Shown piece after piece: positions 35,155 through 47,077 of a stretch of 64,000 nucleotides of DNA (position 1 is its first letter; each line of letters starts with the position of its first letter). A model generated the notes under the pieces. The model was not told the DNA's origin and ran no database searches. It was given only the letters and a program-made list of their open reading frames with translations. A program made the position numbers and the translations under genes. Source of the stretch: Trichaptum fuscoviolaceum (lineage: Eukaryota > Basidiomycota > Agaricomycetes > Hymenochaetales > Trichaptaceae); NCBI GenBank assembly GCA_910574455.1, contig CAJSYZ010000008.1, forward strand, positions 1,676,707 to 1,740,706. The letters run 5' to 3'.

Positions 35155-35541
35155 TGTGAGAATGAGTACTTCAAATCAGATTGCAGAGAGACCAGGGGAT
35201 TATGTCTGAAGAGAAACAGATGAGCACAGGCAGGAGGACAATGGTAGTGAATGCGGGGCACTGCCAGTGGTTATACTGTGGTATGGTTCCTTCTTGGAAT
35301 CGTCTATTTTGGGATACTACTACAGTGCTAAATTAAGAATACATCCTCAAAGTCAAGCGAAACGACGAGTTCTAGTAGAGATTAGATATTGTTTACATAT
35401 ATATAATAGCTTGGTATATAATTTTGCTAATACTATATCCGTGCTTAACACCCTATCCAAAAAAATTCATCAAAAACACTATAATCAGCGGATGAAAGTC
35501 CAGAGTTTCTCGGGTTTCGGAGACGTGACAGTCATCGACCA
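35155..35541. other. AT-rich intergenic region
   Basis: CAP2 promoter and 3' flank of the third arrestin gene. A CACTGCCAGTGG dyad lies near 35259; nothing else is recognisable. Confidence 0.4.
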
Positions 35542-37246
35542 TCATCTCCTCCTTGCTGCTCCTCCACGATGTAAATTATAGCTTGGGGGAAGATAGGCCC
35601 TTGGAGCAGGCCCAGGCTGGAACCCAGTTACGATCTGTACTTCCGAACGCGAAAGCCGCGACGTCTGTTCAGGAACAAATCCAGCAACAGAGAATGGCAG
35701 CAGATCCACCATGTACTACGCAATTCCCAGGTAGCAAATTAGGAGCACTGCAGGTACTGTTACAGAGTATATCTCATGACTCACTTTAACCTCAAATTCA
35801 CCGAAATTGAACGAGGGAGTAAGATTTCCGGGAAGCCCAATTTCGCCGTACATCGTTCGGATCTGAGATCCGTCGTCTTGAGTGATAGTTTGTGCAGGCG
35901 CCCATACCGCTTTTCTTAAGGCGACTAAGTTACTCTCCCTGCTATGCTCGAACGATCCGCGCATATTTTGTACCCCTATATGTGACTTAACTTTCCGACG
36001 AATTTGTAAAATAGGTGCCGAAGGAGTCGACAAGAGGTCCAAGGCCTGGGTGTCAAAAGATTTGAGTGTCAGAAAACAGGGAATAACAGAGCTGCGGGTG
36101 TACGAAAGCTAATTGTCTTTAGTGATTAGTGACATTTATGCACGAGATGAACTATCGGTCCCTCCGCTTACCGGAGTGGCTAAAGCGAGCTGCATATACA
36201 CCGTTTGTATGTATCACAGATCAATCCTGTGTTTCAGAATCTCATTGCCGGTTACACTTACCGAACACGCAACAGAAATGTTTCGAGACTTGAAAATAGT
36301 TCCTCTGAGTTCAACGTCAGGAAAGATTTTCCAGCCCTCTGGATCTTGTTCAGGCCCGAGTATTGGCTCTCCCTCGGCATATGCTTGTTGGCGGAGAGTA
36401 GACGGCTCTCCGGGGATGGTTACTGGGACGTATGTTAGGAGAGCATCTAAACTATATTCCGTTCTGCATATCAACAGGCAGGACACATTGAGAGATGAAG
36501 TTGTGTACACACATGCTTTCTTCAGAAAAGAAACCACCCCGTTTGACACTGACGCCCAAATAGTACTCAATCTCGGATTGGGATCCTTTTCCCCCGACGT
36601 TCGGTGGAAGCGATTCGTCTCCACTGATATTCAACTGTTTCACAATCTCCGGAGGTGGGTTGATCTGCCGTTCTATCGGTAGAGAAAATGTCCATGTGTA
36701 TTTTCCTTTAAGCTTTCGAGATCCGGGTGTATCATTTGCATCGAAAACAACCTTTGTGAACCTAGTGAAGACCTTTGAATCGAAGATGGAACTTATGACG
36801 TGCCCCTTGAACTTTCGGTTCAAATTTAAGGATAATTTAGACCAGACTTTTGGCGAATGACACACACAGAGAAATTACAAACGCACATAAACGGCGACCT
36901 GTTTCACGTTCTCCGTTTTCTCCAGGTTCATCTCCACCAGTCCATTGATGGTCTCGCCTTCAATAAATACCGGTAGATGCTTCTCTGATGGCGCCCAACT
37001 CAGTACACGTAGAGTTAACCACGGTTTGTCAGCACCGTTCAACAAATGATAAACATGTTCGCTTCGCTCTCTGGGCCGAGCTCTTTGACCGGGCCCTGGC
37101 GTGTAAGTCGGAAGCTCTGGGAGCGAAACATTCGGGAACTCGGTACTATAGTTCGGTAAACTGAGGAGGCTATAGCTTGCTAGCGCTGATCTCGTCGCAG
37201 GCACCGCGGGTGTACTTGAAGACGATGAACTGGGGTCGGATGGCAT
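35542..37246 (-). CDS. arrestin-like protein, paralogue 3
   Basis: ATG 37246 (MPSDPSSSS), stop at 35542. Blocks in order: WLTLRVLSWAPSEKHLPVFIEGETINGLVEMNL, GKYTWTFSLPIER, EIEYYLGVSVKRGG, YVPVTIPGEPSTLRQQAYAEGEPILGPEQDPEGWK, LSYTRSSVIPCFLTL, GEIGLPGNLTPSFNFGEF, and MVDLLPFSVAGFVPE followed by a basic C-terminus. Introns match those of the paralogues at 22153 and 24769, including an 18-nt exon at 36189-36172 (LALATP). It lies about 9 kb from them on the opposite strand, with G-alpha, cyclophilin and CAP2 between. Function as for paralogue 1: probable trafficking adaptor, inferred only. Confidence 0.78.
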
Positions 37247-38170
37247 GATGGCGGTCAAAGAGACGTGGCAAAGATATCTAGATAGGTTCCGCACCATACA
37301 TATACGCGATAGATGGTGCTAATTCGATTCCGTAGTCTTCGGGTAGGCTTTGATGCACAGTGACATGTTTGATAGTCCGCAGGCAACAATTGGCAGCAGC
37401 ACGATAAGATATCAAACATCCATGTCCCTTCAAAAACATAATGAGCTGGAATGGGTAAAAGTTGATGTTTCAGAGATCGAATGGGTGATACACACATGTA
37501 CATCATTTCTGTTATATCTCACCGTCGACACCGTGACACAGTCAGTAAAATGTTTCTGATAGACGCTTGAATAATCACTGAGAATCTTGGCTTCTTCGAC
37601 TACATCATGACACCAATGTGCCATATGCCGCTATATAATCAAATTAATCATTAAGTAGGACATAGAGAAGATCGATTGAATTTCCAAAGGCTACTTCTTC
37701 CCAGGTACTGACTTCTTAAAGCACGTCCGATGTGGCATCATGATATGGTCAGGAAGAGAGAGGGGCACGTGCATCTGATTCCATTTTTCCATTCTAAGAC
37801 ATAAGAATGATCGACACAGCACAGCCACCGACACTCAAGGAATTCTTGCTGGAACCCCGCAGATCACCAATGACGAAGACTGACTTACGAACGATACTTG
37901 GAAACTTAGTGAGTCAAAACATAATAATCGGTATGTGAAAGATCGCATAGTTTAGTGAGGGCAACGGCGGACTCAACATGGCGCCTGATAGGTATAAGTT
38001 TGAATATATATGACCGACTGGAGCATCGAAGGTGTGGATGGAATAAGATACAATGATACAATCTATATTCGTACATGTCTATGGCGATCAAAGAAAATGG
38101 GAGTGTTCTTCCGACCGAAGGTATAGATACGAAGATCGAGGGAACTGAGATAGTTGAACAAGAAGATCGG
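37247..38170. other. intergenic region
   Basis: Promoter of arrestin paralogue 3 plus the 3' flank of GTR2. Short open frames at 37350-37624 have no motifs. Confidence 0.45.
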
Positions 38171-39864
38171 TCACTTCCGCGCAACAGCAGCAGGTCTCTT
38201 CCGTCTTCTCGCCTCTTGTTCAACTTCGTATATCTCCTGAACACCTTCACGGAAGAAAACCACATTGTACTCTACCAGCCCCCGCTTGGTCTCCCACACG
38301 GCGGTAGAGATGAGCGCAACAAGCGCAAAGCGGTCCGTTATCTGGTGGTAGACGAGCGTCGTATTCGGCATCAGCGTTGCGGATGATGACTGGCTGAAGA
38401 GCGGTTTCGCGCGCTTCGGGGGCCCCTCAACCTTGTCGCTGGTGTCACCGGGAAGTGCAACAACCGTAGGTTGCGACGACGAACTTAGACTAGGCATACC
38501 AGACGAATTAGAGCGAGACGAACCGACGGTTGTCGACGGAGAAGGATACTCGGAGGTGTGGGTGGGTGTAGGCGCTCGAGAGGTTGCGGCTGAGCGTGAT
38601 TGTGGACTTTGTAACATTGATTTTTTCGTAGCGGGGCTAGAGGGGATTGAGCCCGAAGGAACAGATGGTGTAGATGGTGAAACGCCTGTGCGACGCGGAT
38701 GTTTGGAAGGTGGAGAAATGACAGATCTTGAGATTTCATTTGAGTATGAACAGATGAGATTTTGACGCAGTGCTCACTTATACAGCCCACTGAATTCATT
38801 CAACATGTGTACATAATCACAGCAAAGGCCGTGAGTATTCGGATCCACCGGCGATTGGTCTGTTGCAATGAAGAACTTGGCCTGAATGTCAAACAGAAAC
38901 GCCTTGACAGAATGCGAGGACGTGACAAATGCGTCAAGCATGTTTTCAACGTGGTCGAGGCAGCTCCGCTGGAGGATTCGACCAAAGACGCGCGAAACTG
39001 AGTCTTGGAGAGAATGATCATAAACAGAGGTTAGATATAGCGTTATGGGCAGATCAACAGGCTCTTGTTGTAAAGGAAGTCCCTCTGAAGGCGTCAGTGA
39101 TGGAGGTAAAGGATCTGGCCAGATGAATGGCGGCATGTCGGAAAGGTCCTCTGAAAGTTGTTTGTTGAAATGCTTGAAGCTTTCTATATTCGATTCGCAA
39201 TGAGTCACACGAGCAACGGCACCCAAAAGACACGCAAGCACACCTATACGGTAGTCCTCAGACATCGCCTCAGCTTTATGCACAAATACTTCCAAGTTGA
39301 TGCCAGGGTCAAGCTGGTAAGCACTGCAGAAAACATCGATACAGCGCGCGATGGGTTGTGTATAGGAGTCTTGAATGTCAACGACGAATATGATTGTTGC
39401 AAAAGTGGACAACGGGACGCCCAGCTGTTCGAGGGTAATAGTTCCAGGACAGTCCCATATCTCGAGTGGAATGAACGTGCTACCGGAATTTGTATGCTGT
39501 CAAAACTTGCGCACACGATCTGGCGTTCTGCATAACGTACTCGATTTTATATTTGGTGAGCCTGGTTGTCGGCTCGGTAAAGAATGCCTGCTTCGGATTA
39601 AGGCCTTCAAACAGCACCTTCAAGATACTCGTTTTCCCGCTCCTGAAAGTATTCGCAATTGAAATGAACAACGTGATCCACACATGAAGAGGCTCCGCAT
39701 ATGAACTCAACGGATGGGACGCACCTTCTCTGGCCCATGACCAAGATCTTCGTTCGGACGAATTCCTCGTCGTCGTCGCTGTCGTGCATCTCCAGAGTCG
39801 GCCGTCTCGACGGTGTTGTCCTGGGCGCCGGGGACGTGCTGTGGGCAGCTGAGGCACGACGCAT
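38171..39864 (-). CDS. GTR2: Rag-type GTPase, GTR2/RagC-D family
   Basis: ATG 39864 (MRRASAAHSTSP), a Ser/Pro-rich head, then KILVMGQRR split by an intron from SGKTSILKVLFEGL. Together they give the P-loop G-x4-GKT. Next are TKYKIE, FIPLEIWDCPGTITLEQLG (the WDxPG switch II of Rag GTPases), TIIFVVDIQDSYTQPIARC, INLEVFVHKAEAMSEDYRI (HKxE guanine motif), PITLYLTSVYDHSLQDSVSRV, and the roadblock-like C-terminal part with DHVENMLDAFV, AKFFIATDQSPVD and LCCDYVHMLNEFSGLY. A long Ser/Thr/Pro linker precedes FALVALISTAVWETKRGLVEYNVVFFREGVQEI. Partner of GTR1 in the vacuolar EGO complex that signals amino acids to TORC1. The C-terminal linker (about 38700-38420) is longer than in yeast. Confidence 0.88.
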
Positions 39865-40207
39865 GCTCGGATAGCTATACCGAAAGAAGAGAAAGGAGAA
39901 CAAACTATAACTCGAGAAGAGGGAGTGCCAGTGACGTGACGGCGGACGGAACAAACGGGACAAACCCACGTGGAAATTACGTACTGCCGCGGATACAGAA
40001 TGGCTGGTTGCCGGATACGGAAAGTGAAAGCCTGAGTGAGATGCACGTTCGTCCGCTCACTGGCTCGTCAACCACTGGCCTCTTTTTATACTCCTCTGTG
40101 GCGACCATTTCCTCATTATTTTATTCGATCTATAGGGCTTGGGAGCATTCATAGGACATTTCCTGGGACTATCATCTATCTCTATCTCTCCCTTACATTA
40201 CCAACAC
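39865..40207. promoter_or_regulatory. bidirectional promoter GTR2 / VTC4
   Basis: 343 bp between the divergent ATGs at 39864 (minus) and 40208 (plus). TATA-like TTTTTATACTCC is near 40082 for the right gene. No phosphate-response CACGTG is present; the closest is CCCACGTGG at 39966-39974, which contains CACGTG itself, the core bound by Pho4-type factors, so phosphate control is possible. Confidence 0.45.
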
Positions 40208-43200
40208 ATGAAGTTCGGTCGGAAGATTAACGTATGTGTCAACCACCTTACATCGTGAACAAACGCATTGACCGACAGCGCAGAACGACCTTTACAATGA
40301 ATGGCGAGAGTACTACCTTGACTACAATAAGCTGAAGAGGGAGCTCAAGGTATGTTCATCATTTTTGCTGTGCGTTGATCCCCTGTCCAGAACCATCTTC
40401 GAGGTTCTCGGGAGCGTGCTTTTGGCTGCTATTCGGACGTGTCGGAAACACGTTCTTGTGCAAGTCGGGGTGTCGGTCATCATTCACTACTACACAATTG
40501 GCACCTTGTACCGTCTCCAATCTTATCGACTTGTGTCTTCATATCGTCATTGTTTTCATGCTCATCATATCTGTTTCGCGTAGGTCCGCACTACGTCACA
40601 TGCATGGAATGGCGAAGACGAGCGAGAGTTCATTCTGATGCTCGAGACCGAGCTCGACAAGATCCATGAGTTTCAGAAGGGCAAGTCCTCCGAGCTGGCA
40701 CGGCGTATCACTGCCGCGGAAGAGAACGTACAGCGGCTTGTAAAGGAGGAGGAAGCGTACCACTCTGCACTTGCCGACGTCGGTTCCTCACGAGCCCAAG
40801 CTTGGCAGCACGCTCGCGGGTCGTCCGGTCCATCCACAAATGGGATCGGCGGTACTGGCAATGCGAACGGTAACGGCGTCGGAAGGCGTAATTATGGTGC
40901 TTTGGCAGATATGGAGGACCAACGGCGCCACGCACAACTGCACGACGGCGGGTCTGAGGATGACCTGGATGATGACGACTCGGACGACGACGCTCTTGGT
41001 GATGAGCTGAGTGGTAAGAGTGCAGACACCTTCGAGGAACAGTTCCGTTGGCTTGAAGAGGAGGTGGCCATCCTTGTTGCGGATGTTCATGACCTTGCAC
41101 TGTATTCGAAGCTTAACCTCACTGGTTTCATGAAGATCCTCAAGGTATGCAGCATGAATTAGATCTTCCCCTTATACCGACCTAAGCTAATTTACTTCAT
41201 TTGACCGTGTAACAGAAACATGATGTGAGTCCTTCAACGTGATCTCAAGATAATGTAAAGCTTAAATCACGATTAGAAACAAACGGGCTGGAACATGAAA
41301 GAGGATTTTATTCACTCCTATCTCGATAGACGACCATTCTACAAGTACAACTGGGATGGATTAATAGTCAAGCTATCCAAGCTCTACGACCTCGTACGGA
41401 CACGCGGACATCCCGTCCAGGGCGATTCCAGCGCTGGTGGCAATCAGAGTGCCTTTGTCCGTCAGACCACAAAATACTGGGTACGTAGCTATTTGATCCT
41501 AGCCTAGCCCCTTTCTTCGAAGGGTCGTGTTCCTCTGCCGCATTGTATTCTTCCGTGAACACAACTCCTCTATTTGTGTCTGCAGAAATCGGCAAACTGT
41601 TCGGCAGAAGAGGAAGAGCGTCTCATTCTTCGTTCGCTTCTTCCGCTTCTTGGTCACACGACACCTCCTGTTAGCTATCGTTGACTGGAATAGCTGACTT
41701 GTTGTATACCCACAGGTACATCCTGATAACCTCGTACACCTCAAACTTGCTATTCTTCGACATCTTCCTGTCCTTGGTGAGTGTGTACAGCGGTCTATAA
41801 ATTCACTGGTATTCATCAACACGTTTCCCGTTCTTCCGACTGAACTACCTTTAGTTTTCAATCCAAAGAAAGAATTTGAGGCCAAAGACTCCGGTATACA
41901 TTTGTTCGGATCCATTTCTGCGAGTGTGAATACTGAGTCATGAAATAGCTATCACCTCCATTTATTTCGACAACGAAGATCTCGAGCTGTATCTCGGCCG
42001 GTTAGAGAAGACTGAAGGAGCCGAAGCTATTCGCCTGCGTTGGTATGGAGATACAGATGTCAAACAAGTAAGGAAGATCATCATAAGCGTGAAAGTTCTT
42101 TATACTCATTTTCACGATTTCTAGATTTTCGTTGAACGGAAAACACACCGTGAAGATTGGACTGGCGAGAAGTCCGTCAAAGCGCGTTTCCCTATCAAAG
42201 AGGAAAATGTGAATGCGTTCCTGCGCGGGGAGTATACCATGGATGAGGAATTTCGACAACTTGTGAAAAAAGGAAAGAAAACGGAGCAAGATGTGGAATC
42301 TATGATTCAACTAGCGACTGAGGTACAATACGCTATCCTTACGAGAGAGTTAAAACCAGGTAAGCCAGACTTGTGATGGGTCAAGATACTGATTCTGAGT
42401 GCCACAATTAGTCATGCGCACATTTTACAATCGAACTGCATTCCAGCTTCCTGGAGATGCACGGGTCCGTATCTCACTTGATACCGAACTCACTATGGTT
42501 CGAGAGGATAATTGGGATGGTCGGATTCGATCTGGAGATAATTGGCGCCGCACAGACATCGGTATAGACTACCCATTTCCACAACTTCCGGAAGAGGACA
42601 AGGAATTGTTCAAGTACGGAGTTCTGGAAGTAAAGCTCCAGACACAGTACGGACAAGAGCCGCCCCAGTGGGTTACGGAGTTGGTCCAGTCCCACCTCGT
42701 CGAGGCTGTACCAAAGTTCAGGTGTGTAGTTACTTCAGTGTGCTTTTCGCAATGCGCTAACAAAAATTGCAGTAAATTCATCCATGGATGTGCAACACTT
42801 GTCCCACATCGAGTTGATTTGGTGCCGTTCTGGTTACCTCAAAGTACGTTGTCAAGCCTACTTTCTAATTACTTGGGATTTTGAACTTGCCTGCAGTGGA
42901 TATCGATATCCTCAAACCTGACACGGGAAAAATGCACATCGAACGGCCTACGCACAGTGCAACGCCGTCTGCGGTCGAGAGCCCCGAGATCACAACACCC
43001 GAACCAGAGCGTCGTCATTATACCGAGCCCATTTCCGAAGGCGAAGATGACGACGAATACGCTGTTGCGCCAGCAAACGACGAGCTCAAAGCGACTGGAT
43101 TGAGTGGCGAGGCAGTTGCTGAGGCTATCGCGTCGCGGAAACGGATGCTCGAGGAACAGCGAACTACAGGACAGAAAGAGCGCATGGAGCATTCGGTGAA

Positions 43201-43964
43201 GAGCACTGGGAGTACCGATGAAGCCGAGGGTGATGGAGACGACTATGCCGCAGATGACGAGCACGTCCCGCTTATGCGAGGGCGGCGCACATCGCAACTT
43301 GCTGTTTCGCAGACAAACAAGCCGCGGCTACCCCGTGCGTTGTCAATCGACCCGCTTGCACCCTCGCAGGCGTTCGATGAGACGTTTAAGAGCCGTCTGA
43401 GGACGGTAGCGGCGACGTCTTCGGAGCAGGAGCAGGAAGAGAGCGCGATTGATGATGGCGTGGATAGTGATACGCGCGTACTCCCGCCGGGTACGCGGAT
43501 GCGGGGAGATGATCGAGAGTTGGTGAGGTATTGGACGGCAGCACCGGGTCAACTCATCGCAGTGCCCGTGCGAGTTGAGCCGAAGGTGTACTTCGCTTCT
43601 GAGCGGACCTTCTTGGTGCGTATACGCCCTCATTTGGCATATTCGTGCGTCAGAGCCAAGTACTCAACTACATACCTTGCAGAAATGGCTCCAATTCGCC
43701 GTGCTCATAGGCACGATCTCCACCACTCTCCTTAACTTCGTCCCTCCGGATGACCAGGCAGGGCTGATCGCAGCGGCACTATTCACAATTGCAGCACTCC
43801 TTGCTATTGCTTACTCGTGTGCGATCTTCGTATACCGGTCGTATAATCTCAGGAAACGTCATGCCGAGGGTTTGTACTACGACAAATGGGGCCCAACCAT
43901 TCTATGTTTCGTCTTGGGCGCAGCTATAATAACTAATATTGGACTCAGAATAAGTGAAATGTAG
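40208..43964 (+). CDS. VTC4: vacuolar transporter chaperone, polyphosphate polymerase subunit
   Basis: Start MKFGRKIN (40208-40231), then 40284-40349 ([22 protein letters not shown]), 40584-41144, a 9-nt exon 41216-41224 (KHD), 41277-41480, and further exons to 43964. The N-terminal SPX domain ends in [26 protein letters not shown], the inositol-polyphosphate-binding Lys cluster. The triphosphate-tunnel domain follows: [83 protein letters not shown] ([13 protein letters not shown]). Then an acidic linker and three membrane helices with [21 protein letters not shown] and a C-terminal RISEM. It makes polyphosphate from ATP at the vacuole membrane. Conserved basic residues of the tunnel support the catalytic VTC4 type over VTC2/3. 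Confidence 0.92.
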
Positions 43965-45252
43965 ATGTATCTACTGCACCCATGTCTTTCTAGGTGGATG
44001 AATCCTCATTCTACTCTATATTTTTTAATGATGAATATACCATTATGTAGTAAGCACAAGTTTAAACCACCTTCAAATCATCCTAGTTCGCCTTCAACAA
44101 CAGTCTCCTACCCAGACCCTCTTTACCTGGACCCTGAGGCTTCGGCCTCTTCCGCTGAACCGTGCCAGTGGGCCCGGGAGGGTCTGGTTAGGAGGCTGCT
44201 TCAACAACTGAACGTCTCCCAAAAGTATGACTTTTCGACATTATGATATACTGATATCTCATGAATTCTATAGTCGACAGCAATGAAGCCATATCAAGTT
44301 TTGGATGGTCTGAAATAGTACAATTTCCTTCTGCTTTATGCCAATCAGTCTTTTAGGTCACCTTCACCATTCGGTGGGATGAGTGGATAAAAAATGCGTT
44401 CGCGCTCGTTCTTTTCCTGTTATTTGGATTTACCAAGGAAGCCCGGGCTAGCTATCGTCGGGTTTTCCAGTCGGTTGCTGGATAATTTAGCGTTTCAGCT
44501 TCTACCCGACCTACCGCAACTGCTGAAAGCCATGTGTCCGATATGGTCTTACACTCTGCTGTCATCAAAGCTCCATCGACCAGAAATCCCGACACATTAG
44601 AGATTTCCCAAAACTGAATCCATTTGCTAAGCAAAATTGCAGTACTTCGGTGTCTTCCGAGGAGTGCGTATCCGAGGAGCAATGATTTGAGTCTATTTGA
44701 TTCATCGAAGTCAACAATAGACATCGAGATGGGTTCGAACAACGGTAGTCTATGAACCTGAACACAAAGTTGAAGAGTAATTTATGATGAACAAAATTAT
44801 CAAATCATAATACTTCAGGCCCGTACATGGACGATAGAGATTAACTCCATCGTCATGAACACGATGTACACATGGATCTATTACGCCGTTTTGTGAGGCA
44901 GATTTGGAAGGAAAATACATGCGATTGAGGGTATCAGAATGCGTGTGCAGGGGGAGCAAGTTGCTAACACGGTGAAAAGTGTGAAACTTTGTTCAGCACG
45001 GGAGATTATCCGGTTATGTTATATAGCTGCGTGATGGAAGCAAAGAATTGAACTAGACGACTACGTGAGAAATGCGACAGCAACGAAGACAGAATAAAAA
45101 AGTCTGTCGAGGGGAAAGGAAATCAAAACCATAAATTATAAGCAATACGAAGTGGATAAATTGGTGTCAATCCCGATGACCTACCTGCGCTTGGAACAAC
45201 ATTTCCACTACCGCAGCCTTCTCTGCACAATCACTCCTGCAATCGATTACAA
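43965..45252. other. convergent intergenic region, 1.3 kb
   Basis: Lies between the 3' ends of VTC4 and the surface-protein gene. Apart from the short transposon-like element at 44092-44207, I see no supported gene; the open frame at 44452-44742 (minus) has no motif or splice context. Confidence 0.5.
44092..44207. mobile_element. 98-bp MITE-like element with 9-bp target-site duplication
   Basis: CTTCAACAA occurs at 44092-44100 and again at 44199-44207. Between the copies, 44101-44121 (starting CAGTCTCCTACC) and the reverse complement of 44178-44198 (starting CAGCCTCCTAAC) match at 19 of 21 positions, both ending CAGACCCTC. A 9-bp duplication with terminal inverted repeats is the signature of Mutator-type elements. 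There is no room for a transposase, so it would be a non-autonomous copy. Confidence 0.65.
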
Positions 45253-46624
45253 CTAGAAACCTCCACCGTAGGCGGCATTAGGTCCAGGGCTTTGCCGCCC
45301 GGCGTAGGCAGCTCCTGGTCCCGGACTTTGTCGTCCAGAAAGAGCGACTCCTGGCCCGGGGCTCTGTCGGCCACCATACGCCATATTCGGACCTGGAGAT
45401 TGCCTACCCGTCTGTGTCGCGACGTAAGCCGAAGGATCATACACCACACCAGGGCCCGGTGATCGCCTGCCTGCTGCGCCTGCGCCTACAGCCAGGTTAC
45501 TCATCGGTATAGACTCTGTCCCATACGCCCCATGGCCGTGTGAGTCCACAGATGCTGCATCATTGAAGGTGTGTGGCACAGGTCCGCGGTAAGGATCATA
45601 GTATCCCGCCCCATAGGCGGTAGGATCGTCACGGTAAGGCTGATTTGGATTCAAATTCGGAAGAGGGGGGACTGCGTAAGGGTCGCTACCTGGCGCGTAC
45701 AAATCGGCTGTGGAATCCGCAGCTGAAGGTTGCGAATACTGCGAATGCGAATAGGCAGCTCCAGACGCGTTCCGAGATAAATTCACTTCAGACGATGAGT
45801 CTAGCCCAGCGCCCGCACCACTTGTAGTACCTGGGCTTGTGTTTGCTGCACGGTTTGCTGGTAGTGCATAATTCAAGTTTTCTCCGTGCATATTCAACTC
45901 CGGCCATTTGATGGGATCTGAAATAGGAAAGTCACGTTGATGGCTCAGCACAGCAAATTGACATCTTCTGTATCACGGAAAACATACCATCATCGAAGTC
46001 ACTGTACCGTTTCCTAGTGAATTTCCAGATAACAAATCCTACGACACCCAGAAGTGCCACACCACCAGCAACGCTCAGGCCTATGATAGTGCTAGTTTTA
46101 ATTCCCCCATCGTCTTTTGCAACTTCAGTTGACGATGGAGTCGCAGACGAAGCTGTTGCGTCTGCTACTGAAGGTGTAATGAGCTGCGTCACAGTGACCT
46201 GTGATCCATCCAGACCAGTGGATGTCGATAGCTGCTCCGACACCTGTGGAGGGGGAGTTGTGACAGGTGGATCTGTTGATGTGGACGAACTCGACGTCGT
46301 CGGGGGCGGAGTTGAGGAGGTTGTAGAAGATGTCGTGGAGGATGTGGTAGAGGTAGAGGTAGGCGTCGTCGATGTTGATGTTGGGGTGGAGCTCGTAGTA
46401 CTTGTTGAAGTACTTGTTGACGTAGGCGTGGTAGCGCCAGTAGATGCGCCAGCTCCTGTCCCCGTCGCCGTCCCCGTCCCCGTTCCCGTCCCAGTGTCTG
46501 GAGGATCAAGAAGACCTCGCACGACTAGCTCATTGCTCAATCCAGCATTCGCGGAGGCCGTCGCAGCGAAGGCAAGCCATAAGAGCAGCAAAAGTGACCG
46601 AGCACGCGCTGAGTGGGCTCTCAT
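45253..46624 (-). CDS. Ser/Thr-rich single-pass cell-surface protein (stress-sensor-like)
   Basis: ATG 46624 gives a signal peptide (MRAHSARARSLLLLLWLAFAATASANA). A mucin-like stretch of Gly-Thr, Thr-Ser and Pro repeats, likely heavily O-mannosylated, follows. Then comes one membrane helix, IIGLSVAGGVALLGVVGFVIWKF, with the basic stop-transfer TRKRYSDFDD. One intron (donor near 45990, acceptor near 45919) precedes a cytoplasmic tail with DPIKWPELN, Tyr/Pro-rich segments and at least four GRQSPGP repeats ending at 45253. The layout resembles Mid2/Wsc-type wall sensors and other fungal proteins of signal peptide, STS-rich, TM and tail; no WSC or Kre9 domain is seen, so ligand and role are unknown. 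An upstream in-frame TTG is not a credible start. Confidence 0.75.
45260..45450 (-). repeat. imperfect tandem repeats encoding GRQSPGP
   Basis: Units of about 27-36 bp encode GRQSPGP followed by a short Ala/Tyr/Gly spacer, with an earlier GRRSPGPG copy near 45460. In-frame, in the cytoplasmic tail. Likely a disordered, phosphorylatable scaffold (SP sites). Confidence 0.7.
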
Positions 46625-47077
46625 GTTGTGGGCCAAATCGGATCCGCGTCAGGTCGTGACAAAGGTCGAACAAAAGAAAGAAGAAGGAAGGTGAGGCCTC
46701 TTATATCGTGCGTCGTAGACTGCGACGACGGCCACAGCGTTTTGTCGTCGCTAACGGACAACGAGAATGGTGAGGCGATGGTGAAAGAAGGGAAGACTGG
46801 TAGTAGGCTGTGCAGTGCTCGCATGCTGTGCGGCTGTCCACACGCTATCCCACGGTCAGACCCTCACGACCGTCGAACCCGTTTACTCGGCATCACGGTA
46901 ATATTGTCTTTCCTTTCGACCTTATAATGACGTGCAGAAAATGTTGGGGATCAAGTATACTATGATACAAAGCTGTATATTCTCCTAAGATGTGTAGTGC
47001 TCTAAGCTAAATGGGTTTAATGCGGTACTAGTACGCATCGAAAACACTTGAAGGCAAGAAGAAAAAAGTCATTGGCT
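46625..47077. other. promoter of the surface-protein gene
   Basis: Between the surface-protein gene start and the 3' end of the paladin-like gene. No gene is evident. Confidence 0.45.

Noticed and set aside
36113..36682. Plus-strand open frame of 189 codons
   Set aside because: Antisense to arrestin paralogue 3, whose blocks and introns match two other paralogues.
38433..38765. Plus-strand open frame over the GTR2 linker
   Set aside because: Antisense to the Ser/Thr/Pro linker and C-terminal domain of the Rag GTPase.
44725..44760. GGTTCGAA resembling a tRNA B box
   Set aside because: No A box, no acceptor stem or cloverleaf around it on either strand.
46017..46694. Long plus-strand open frame rich in Val, Asp and Glu
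   Set aside because: It is the exact antisense of the Thr/Ser/Pro mucin-like region; low-complexity codons keep the reverse frame open. The minus strand has signal peptide, membrane helix and intron.
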